A stretch of DNA of 64,000 bases from Chryseobacterium oncorhynchi (GTDB taxonomy: Bacteria > Bacteroidota > Bacteroidia > Flavobacteriales > Weeksellaceae). The notes beneath the pieces were generated by a model. That model was not told the DNA's origin. It saw nothing but the letters and a program-made list of their open reading frames with translations, and searched no databases. The position numbers and the translations under genes are program-made. Shown piece by piece: positions 58,576-64,000 of the stretch (its first letter is position 1; each line of letters begins with the position of its first letter). The stretch lies in NCBI RefSeq assembly GCF_002899895.1, contig NZ_PPEI02000007.1, forward strand, positions 124,001 through 188,000, written 5' to 3'.

Positions 58576-59148
58576 TTATTTTTTAGACTTTGGAGCAGCC
58601 TTAGTTGTTGCAGAAGCTCCTAGTTTAGTTTTTACTTGAGCAGTGATATCTTCACTTCCATCTGTATAAACAAGATTATTACCATCCTGTGATGAAGTAT
58701 CAAATATATAATTCAGGTTTCTTTCTTTCGCTACAGCAGAAATAGCATCCTTTACTTTTTGTTGTATTGGAGCAAACAATTCATTTTGCTTAGCAGAAAG
58801 TTCTTTAGCAGCCAGTGCTCTTCCTTCTTCTATTTTTTTTGCCAGTGCCTGTAGTTCTGTGTGAGCAGCCATCAACTCTTTCGTCACCGCTTCCTTATTG
58901 GCTTCAGTCATTGTACCTTCTTTATTCTGTGCAGCTTTAAGTTTAGTCTGATACTCAGTGATCATTTTTTCGATTTCAGTCTGCTTTGCTTTTGTCAGCC
59001 CCTCAATAGTCGCCCCTACCGTTTTTACATCAGACAAATTAGCAAAAATATCATCAGTGTTCACGTTTCCAATCTTCTGCTGAGCATTTGCAGCATTCGC
59101 CGTTAGTGTTAACCCTGCTGCAATAAAAAATAATTTAATTAGCTTCAT
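58576..59148 (-). CDS. OmpH/Skp-family periplasmic chaperone
   Basis: This 190-residue protein has the signal peptide MKLIKLFFIAAGLTLTANAANAQ, then KIGNVNTDDIFANLS and a long charged coiled coil (IEGLTKAKQTEIEKMITEYQ, AHTELQALAKKIEEGRALAA), the tentacle region of Skp, and ending KAAPKSKK. Skp holds outer-membrane proteins in the periplasm. It is monocistronic with a clear terminator. Confidence 0.9.
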   Translation of the reverse strand: MKLIKLFFIAAGLTLTANAANAQQKIGNVNTDDIFANLSDVKTVGATIEGLTKAKQTEIEKMITEYQTKLKAAQNKEGTMTEANKEAVTKELMAAHTELQALAKKIEEGRALAAKELSAKQNELFAPIQQKVKDAISAVAKERNLNYIFDTSSQDGNNLVYTDGSEDITAQVKTKLGASATTKAAPKSKK

Positions 59149-59269
59149 TTTATATATATTTCAAAAAATTCATTTTTTTCGAGTCCAAATATAACATAAT
59201 TTTCCATTTGTTTTTCGGTCTTTTTTTCAGTCAAAATAAAGGGGTAATTAACACTAAAGTTATTATTAA

Positions 59270-59297
59270 AATCCCTCCTCAAAACTGAGAAGGGATT
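59270..59297 (-). terminator. aceA: Terminator of aceA
   Basis: AATCCCTCCTCA pairs with TGAGAAGGGATT (one mismatch) with an AAAC loop, 30 bp after the aceA stop; T-rich sequence follows on the minus strand. Confidence 0.75.
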
Positions 59298-59326
59298 GGA
59301 AAAAATATAATGCGAAATACTAATTT

Positions 59327-60607
59327 TTAATGAAACTGTGCTGTTTCTGTAGAGTCTTTCATGGCTACTGTAGCAGAAGAACCGTTGGTAACAACATTTT
59401 GAACCTCATCAAAATATCCTGTTCCTACAAAAGACTGATGTTTCACTGCTCGGAATCCTTTTTGCTGAAGCGCAAATTCACGTTCCTGCAATTCTGAATA
59501 TCCTGCCATTCCTCTTTCTTTATAAGCCAAAGCCAGCTCAAACATTGCCGTATTCAGGGCATGGAACCCTGCCAATGTGATAAACTGGAATTTGTAACCC
59601 ATTTTTGCCAACTCTTCGCGGAAAGTAGACATCTCTTCCACACTTAGCCTTGCCGCCCAGTTGAAAGATGGAGAACAGTTATAAGCAAGCATTTTTCCAG
59701 GAAATTTTGCATGAATTCCATCTGCAAATTTTCTTGCCTGTTCCAAATCCGGATTAGAAGTTTCCATCCATATCAGATCCGCATAAGGAGCATAGGATAA
59801 TCCTCTGTCTATGCCTTGCTCTACTCCATTTCTTACTACATAAAATCCTTCAGAAGTTCTTTCTCCTGTTACAAATTTCTTGTCTCTATCATCAATATCT
59901 GAAGTCAATAAATCTGCAGCATCAGCATCGGTTCTCGCAACAATAAGACTTGGAACCCCTAATACATCTGCAGCCAGACGTGCAGCTATTAATTTATTAA
60001 TTGCTTCCTGAGTAGGAACCAGTACTTTTCCTCCTAAGTGTCCACATTTTTTTGCAGAAGAAAGCTGATCTTCAAAATGGACACCTGCCGCTCCTGCCTC
60101 AATCATCTGCTTCATAAGCTCAAAAGCATTCAGATTACCTCCAAAACCTGCTTCAGCATCTGCAACAATTGGTACAAGGTATTCTTTATCTCCAGCACCA
60201 CTTACCGACTGAACCTGATCTGCTCTTAATAAGGCATTATTGATTTTTTTCACCACAGACGGTACTGAATTCGCCGGGTATAATGACTGATCCGGATACA
60301 TTTCTCCTGATAAATTAGCATCCGCAGCTACCTGCCATCCTGAAAGATAGATCGCTTCTAATCCTGCATCTACTTCCTGTACGGCTTGGTTACCTGTTAA
60401 TGCACCAAGTCCTGCCACATAATCCTGAGTATTTAATTTATCCCAGAGTTTTTTAGACATTTCTGTAGCAATGGTATAGTCAATTTTATAGGAACCTCGA
60501 AGTTTTAAAACTTCTGCCGCTGTATAAGGTCTTTTCACCCCATTCCAGCGTGGGTTCGTTAGCCAATCTTGCTCTAGAGCTAGGATTTGTTCTTGTTTTG
60601 TTTTCAT
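59327..60607 (-). CDS. aceA: Isocitrate lyase
   Basis: This 426-residue glyoxylate-shunt enzyme splits isocitrate into glyoxylate and succinate. The active site [18 protein letters not shown] holds the catalytic Cys, with [35 protein letters not shown] and [11 protein letters not shown] in normal positions. It is 60 bp downstream of aceB on the same strand, and the pair is divergent from an XRE/ScfR-type regulator, so acetate or fatty-acid growth likely controls it. Confidence 0.96.
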   Translation of the reverse strand: MKTKQEQILALEQDWLTNPRWNGVKRPYTAAEVLKLRGSYKIDYTIATEMSKKLWDKLNTQDYVAGLGALTGNQAVQEVDAGLEAIYLSGWQVAADANLSGEMYPDQSLYPANSVPSVVKKINNALLRADQVQSVSGAGDKEYLVPIVADAEAGFGGNLNAFELMKQMIEAGAAGVHFEDQLSSAKKCGHLGGKVLVPTQEAINKLIAARLAADVLGVPSLIVARTDADAADLLTSDIDDRDKKFVTGERTSEGFYVVRNGVEQGIDRGLSYAPYADLIWMETSNPDLEQARKFADGIHAKFPGKMLAYNCSPSFNWAARLSVEEMSTFREELAKMGYKFQFITLAGFHALNTAMFELALAYKERGMAGYSELQEREFALQQKGFRAVKHQSFVGTGYFDEVQNVVTNGSSATVAMKDSTETAQFH

Positions 60608-60667
60608 AATATTTGGATTTTGTTAGATTAAGGTTTGGATTAAGATTTTGAGTTTTTCACTCTCAAA

Positions 60668-62242
60668 CTAAATAAAGGGATATGCTTTTAAGGTTAAAAA
60701 TTCTTCAAAGTTTTCTGAAAAGATCAATTCATTGAAAAGTTCCTTGGCAAGGTTGAATTTTCCGTTTTTGAAACGGGTTTCTCCTACATACTTTTCAATA
60801 TTGTCCATTTCTTCAGTTTCCCATTGCAGGATCATATTACGGGTTAATGTTCTGTCATCACTTAGTACCGCCTCATTTTTCAGCCATTGCCAGATCTGTG
60901 TTCTTGAAATCTCTGCGGTGGCGGCATCTTCCATCAAGTTGTAAATGGCCGCAGCCCCTGTCCCCATCAGCCAGCTTTCAATGTAAAGAATTCCGACATT
61001 GATGTTTTTTCGGACGCCTTTCTCTGTAATTTCACCTTTAGGAATTTCCAGCAGGTTACTTTCTTTTATATGATATTCAAATTTTTTATCAATCTGATTT
61101 TTTGAAGGCATATGCTGATTAAAAATCTCCATCGCTACATAAACCAATGCAGGATGCGCTACCCAGGTTCCGTCATGTCCATTTTTCACTTCTCGTTCCT
61201 TATCACTTCTTACTTTTTCAAAAGCAATATTATTGGCTTCATCATCATCTTTTACAGGTATTTGCGCAGCCATTCCTCCCATTGCATGAACATTTCTTTT
61301 ATGACAGCCTTCGATTACTCTTTTTGAATAAGCACTCATAAAAGGAGAAGTCATTGTTACCTGATCTCTGTCCGGAACAATAAACTCAGGCAGGTTTCTA
61401 AATTTTTTGATGTACGAGAAAATGTAATCCCATCTTCCGCAGTTTAACCCTGCACTATGTTCTTTTAATTCATATAAGATTTCATCAATCTGAAATGCGG
61501 CAGTAATGGTTTCTATTAAAACTGTAGCCTTAATAGTTCCTTGTGGAATTCCAAGATAATTTTGTGCAAAAACAAAAACCTCATTCCACCATCGTGCTTC
61601 CTTGTAATGTTCTAGTTTTGGAAGATAAAAGTAAGGACCGCTTCCTCTCTTCAAAAGATTTTTTGCATTTCTGAAAAAGTAGATTCCAAAGTCAACCAAT
61701 GATCCTGAGGTTTCTTCTTCATTGATCTTAATATGTTTTTCCGGAAGATGTAAACCTCTTGGACGAACCAATAGTACAGCCGTCTTTTCATTGAGTTGAT
61801 AAGCCTTTCCTTTTTCGTTTACAAAATCAATGGTTCTGTTCACAGCATCGGAAAGATTAATTTGCCCATCCATACAGTTTTCAAATGTCGGCGAACTGCT
61901 GTCTTCAAAATCTGCCATAAATGTTAGCGCTCCGGAATTCAAGGCATTGATAATCATTTTGCGGTCAACTGGTCCGGTAATTTCCACTCTTCTGTCTAAT
62001 AAGTCCTCAGGTAATGGGGCACAAACCCAACTTCCATTTCTGATGTCTTCTGTTTCTTTTAAAAACGTTGGAAGTACTCCCTGATCAAATTTCTGTTGAG
62101 TTATTTTTCTTTCTTTTAAAAGTTCTACTCTTTTATGATTGAAGTTCTGATGAAGAGCAATCAGAAAATCGATTAAATCTGGAGTGAAAATTTCTTCAAA
62201 CTGTTTCTGAGCCGTTATTTTTAGTTGAGTCTTGGTTTCCAT
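60668..62242 (-). CDS. aceB: Malate synthase A
   Basis: This enzyme of about 524 residues condenses glyoxylate with acetyl-CoA to malate. Motifs are RGSGPYFYLPKLEHYKEARWW, IKATVLIETITAAFQIDEILYEL, GLNCGRWDYIFSYIKK (active-site GRWDYI) and WLMGTGAAAIYNLMEDAATA. I start at the ATG at 62242 (METKTQLK); the frame is open 17 codons further but a TATGTTTG box lies in that stretch. It is transcribed with aceA. Confidence 0.96.
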   Translation of the reverse strand: METKTQLKITAQKQFEEIFTPDLIDFLIALHQNFNHKRVELLKERKITQQKFDQGVLPTFLKETEDIRNGSWVCAPLPEDLLDRRVEITGPVDRKMIINALNSGALTFMADFEDSSSPTFENCMDGQINLSDAVNRTIDFVNEKGKAYQLNEKTAVLLVRPRGLHLPEKHIKINEEETSGSLVDFGIYFFRNAKNLLKRGSGPYFYLPKLEHYKEARWWNEVFVFAQNYLGIPQGTIKATVLIETITAAFQIDEILYELKEHSAGLNCGRWDYIFSYIKKFRNLPEFIVPDRDQVTMTSPFMSAYSKRVIEGCHKRNVHAMGGMAAQIPVKDDDEANNIAFEKVRSDKEREVKNGHDGTWVAHPALVYVAMEIFNQHMPSKNQIDKKFEYHIKESNLLEIPKGEITEKGVRKNINVGILYIESWLMGTGAAAIYNLMEDAATAEISRTQIWQWLKNEAVLSDDRTLTRNMILQWETEEMDNIEKYVGETRFKNGKFNLAKELFNELIFSENFEEFLTLKAYPFI

Positions 62243-62270
62243 AACTAATTGATTTTGTGATTTGATGTTA

Positions 62271-62278
62271 CAAACATA
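62271..62278 (-). promoter_or_regulatory. aceB: Candidate -7 box of aceBA
   Basis: The minus strand reads TATGTTTG (TAnnTTTG), 29 bases before the aceB ATG. The region about 20 bases further upstream, where the -33 would lie, is occupied by a 14-bp palindrome. Confidence 0.5.
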
Positions 62279-62297
62279 AATAAAAATTTTCACAATC

Positions 62298-62311
62298 AGC
62301 GAACGTTCGCT
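62298..62311. promoter_or_regulatory. 14-bp palindrome overlapping the aceBA -33 region
   Basis: AGCGAACGTTCGCT is a perfect palindrome between aceB and the divergent regulator. A related element (ATGCGA-N4-TCGCAT) lies 34 bp away. Both contain GCGA...TCGC, so they are likely binding sites of the adjacent regulator. Confidence 0.6.
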
Positions 62312-62331
62312 AAATTTATTTAAAAATTATT

Positions 62332-62347
62332 ATGCGAATAATCGCAT
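62332..62347. promoter_or_regulatory. Second GCGA/TCGC inverted repeat, at the regulator promoter
   Basis: ATGCGA (62332-62337), four-base spacer and TCGCAT (62342-62347). It occupies the -33 region and spacer of the regulator's own -7 box (62357-62364), which suggests autoregulation. Confidence 0.5.
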
Positions 62348-62356
62348 CTAAATATT

Positions 62357-62364
62357 TATATTTG
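62357..62364 (+). promoter_or_regulatory. Candidate -7 box of the XRE regulator gene
   Basis: TATATTTG is an exact TAnnTTTG match, ending five bases before the ATG at 62369, so the transcript would be leaderless or nearly so. Confidence 0.45.
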
Positions 62365-62368
62365 AGTA

Positions 62369-63841
62369 ATGAATTCAGAAAGTGACTTTATCAAGACAGT
62401 TTTCGGGTTAAAACTGAAACAGCAGAGACAAAAGAAAAATTGGTCTCTACAGGACCTTGCTGTAAAAACCGGATTATCAAAATCTTACCTTAACGAAATT
62501 GAAAACGGGAAGAAATATCCTAAGCATGACAAGATCATTCAGCTTTCTGATGCCCTAAACTGTACTTTTGATGATCTTGTTTCTACAAAACTGGATAAAA
62601 GCCTTGCTCCTTTTAATGAAATTCTTCAATCGGATTTTTTTAAAGAGGTTCCTCTGGAATTGTTTGGGATCAATAAAAATAACCTTATCAGTATCATTAG
62701 TGATGCTCCTAAAAAGGTAACCGCTTTCATTAATGCATTGATTGAAATATCTCAAAATTATAATCTTGGAAAAGAGAGATTCTACTTTGCTGTTTTAAGA
62801 TCATTTCAGGAATTGTATGATAATTATTTTCCGGAAATCGAGGGTAAGGTAAATCAGTTTACTGAGGAGAATCATTTACAAATTGATAAAAATCTGAAGT
62901 CTGACATTCTGGAAAATATTCTTACGGAAAAATTCAGTTATACTATCCAATCTGAAGATTTTGAAAAGTATGGAACTTTGGACAACCTGCGTTCTCTCTT
63001 TATTCCTGAAAAAAAATTACTTCTTCTGAATAAAAAACTCGAGAAAGATCAAAAAACCTTTATCCTGGCTAAAGAAATAGGATTCAATGTTTTAGAATTG
63101 AAAGTTCGTCCTACCACTTATTCATGGCTTGACTTTGGGAGTTTTGAAGAGATTTTAAACAATTTTTATGCTTCTTATTTCGCCGGAGCATTATTAATAT
63201 CAAAGGAACCTGCCATTGAAAAGGCTTCTGAATTTTTCCAACAAAACACTTGGGAACCAAAGAGCTTTGAGAAACTTATTAATAGCTTCACCCATTCGCC
63301 TGAAACTTTTTATTATCGCCTGACTAATATCCTTTCTGCGGAGATGGGAATTAAGGATTTGTTTTATCTGTGCCTGGTTAAAAAGAAAGGTTCTGATAAG
63401 ATCCAGATTTTAAAGGAACTTCATCTTAACCACCAGCAGGCGCCTCATGCCAATGCTACTAATGAGCATTATTGCCAGAGATGGATTGCTGTGAAAAACC
63501 TTCATCATTTAACGGAAAATGAAACGCTTACGGATGCTCAGATTTCTCATTATAAAGATCAGGGAATAAGTTATCTGGTTATTTCCACTTCTCAGAAAAA
63601 CCCTTTTTCTGACGGCAGTAACAGAAGCTACTGTTTAGGTATTCTTTTAAATACTCAAACGATTAAAAAGATTGGTTTTATCAAGTCTCCATCGTTAAAA
63701 ACTATAAACGTGGGAGTCACCTGCGAGTCCTGCAGTATTGCTGATTGTGAGATAAGACAGGCGCCACCTGTACGACTGGAAAAGGAACATTTTAACCTTA
63801 GCATGAAGAATTCCATCGAAAGGATTAGGAAAGAATTTTAA
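62369..63841 (+). CDS. XRE-family regulator with IrrE/DUF2083-like domain (RamB/ScfR type)
   Basis: This 490-residue protein has an N-terminal HTH_3 (LKLKQQRQKKNWSLQDLAVK then TGLSKSYLNEIENGKKYP), a long middle region, and a DUF2083-type C-terminus with a Cys cluster CESCSIADCEIRQAPP. This is the layout of short-chain fatty acyl/acetate regulators such as RamB, which control aceA/aceB in Actinobacteria. Here it is directly divergent from aceBA, with two related palindromes in the shared promoter region. Control of the glyoxylate shunt, and self-control, is a strong inference. The ligand is probably an acyl-CoA, by family. Confidence 0.88.
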   Translation: MNSESDFIKTVFGLKLKQQRQKKNWSLQDLAVKTGLSKSYLNEIENGKKYPKHDKIIQLSDALNCTFDDLVSTKLDKSLAPFNEILQSDFFKEVPLELFGINKNNLISIISDAPKKVTAFINALIEISQNYNLGKERFYFAVLRSFQELYDNYFPEIEGKVNQFTEENHLQIDKNLKSDILENILTEKFSYTIQSEDFEKYGTLDNLRSLFIPEKKLLLLNKKLEKDQKTFILAKEIGFNVLELKVRPTTYSWLDFGSFEEILNNFYASYFAGALLISKEPAIEKASEFFQQNTWEPKSFEKLINSFTHSPETFYYRLTNILSAEMGIKDLFYLCLVKKKGSDKIQILKELHLNHQQAPHANATNEHYCQRWIAVKNLHHLTENETLTDAQISHYKDQGISYLVISTSQKNPFSDGSNRSYCLGILLNTQTIKKIGFIKSPSLKTINVGVTCESCSIADCEIRQAPPVRLEKEHFNLSMKNSIERIRKEF

Positions 63842-63941
63842 GACTTTCATATTGAAAGCTAGAGTATTGGAAGAGCTTTAAGGGTTTTATCGTAATGATC
63901 ATTAGACTAAAACTTTTTCATACCTTAGTAAAAACACATTT

Positions 63942-64000
63942 ATGATACTGGATTTATTTTTCCCTAACCGATGCATTCATTGTAATAGAATCATTGAGCC
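63942..64000 (+). CDS. ComF-family phosphoribosyltransferase-like protein, N-terminal fragment
   Basis: The gene is cut by the window end after about 19 codons: MILDLFFPNRCIHCNRIIE. The start LDLxFPxxCxxC is the zinc-finger N-terminus of ComF-type proteins, which act in DNA uptake. It lies about 100 bp after the XRE regulator on the same strand. Confidence 0.6.
   Translation, partial: MILDLFFPNRCIHCNRIIE

Noticed and set aside
1-64000. tRNA, rRNA, tmRNA or other structured RNA genes
   Set aside because: No cloverleaf or known conserved RNA core was found by reading. A covariance-model search would be decisive.

Overview
The window looks like chromosomal DNA of a Flavobacteriia bacterium, most probably Chryseobacterium or a close relative. 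The base composition is AT-rich. Many start codons are preceded by the Bacteroidetes -7 promoter element TAnnTTTG and few by a Shine-Dalgarno sequence. The gene content is Gram-negative Bacteroidota: two TonB-dependent receptors, OstA/LptA-like, LpxH-like and OmpH/Skp proteins, DUF6341/DUF6427, and a chromosomal class D beta-lactamase. I see no rRNA, tRNA, CRISPR array, insertion sequence or prophage. The assignment to a genus is inference.

Layout. 0-6 kb: an SDR-type reductase, a Crp-family regulator divergent from a TonB receptor, and a TetR regulator divergent from two small membrane proteins across a perfect 24-bp palindrome. 6-9 kb: tyrS preceded by a 32-codon leader peptide with Tyr codons and an intrinsic terminator, a textbook attenuator arrangement, then two GNAT genes and an orphan. 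8.8-14.7 kb: a six-gene Ter-type signalling operon (two TerD, two TerY-like vWA proteins, a PP2C phosphatase, a zinc-ribbon kinase). 14.8-24 kb: a flippase-like protein, panD, HU, pdxH, a YqgE-like protein, a secreted amidase, a degenerate class IV aminotransferase, a START-like protein, a class III aminotransferase, OstA and Fur. 24-38 kb: a KUP potassium transporter, pyruvate dehydrogenase E1 beta, a DUF2147 protein, an LTA-synthase-type sulfatase, phosphatidylserine synthase, an exonuclease, FAH and Usp proteins, DUF6341/6427/3109 genes, a LolA-like protein and trigger factor. 37.7-41.3 kb: a likely metal-uptake operon (His-rich lipoprotein, TonB receptor, small HHH/CLACH protein). 41-49.5 kb: an ABC-F ATPase, a DUF2235 hydrolase-fold protein lacking its serine nucleophile, a membrane protein/histidine kinase/response regulator operon, an M15-like peptidase and an aquaporin. 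49.5-58 kb: accessory material, comprising a class D beta-lactamase, a SUKH-like protein, a PD-(D/E)XK-like protein, a LuxE-like protein, LpxH, QueD, an outer-membrane barrel remnant, a wrecked polymorphic toxin with an intact candidate immunity gene, a serine hydrolase and two more immunity-like genes. 58-64 kb: thioesterase, Skp, and the glyoxylate shunt aceB-aceA divergent from a RamB/ScfR-type regulator across two GCGA...TCGC palindromes, ending in the start of comF.

The clearest regulatory stories are the tyrS attenuator, the divergent aceBA/XRE control region and the TetR operator. The clearest multi-gene system is the Ter/kinase/phosphatase operon. Several genes (tetR, panD, yqgE, the sulfatase gene, pssA and the XRE regulator) have a TAnnTTTG box whose last base is only 4-6 nt before the start codon, which suggests leaderless or nearly leaderless transcripts.
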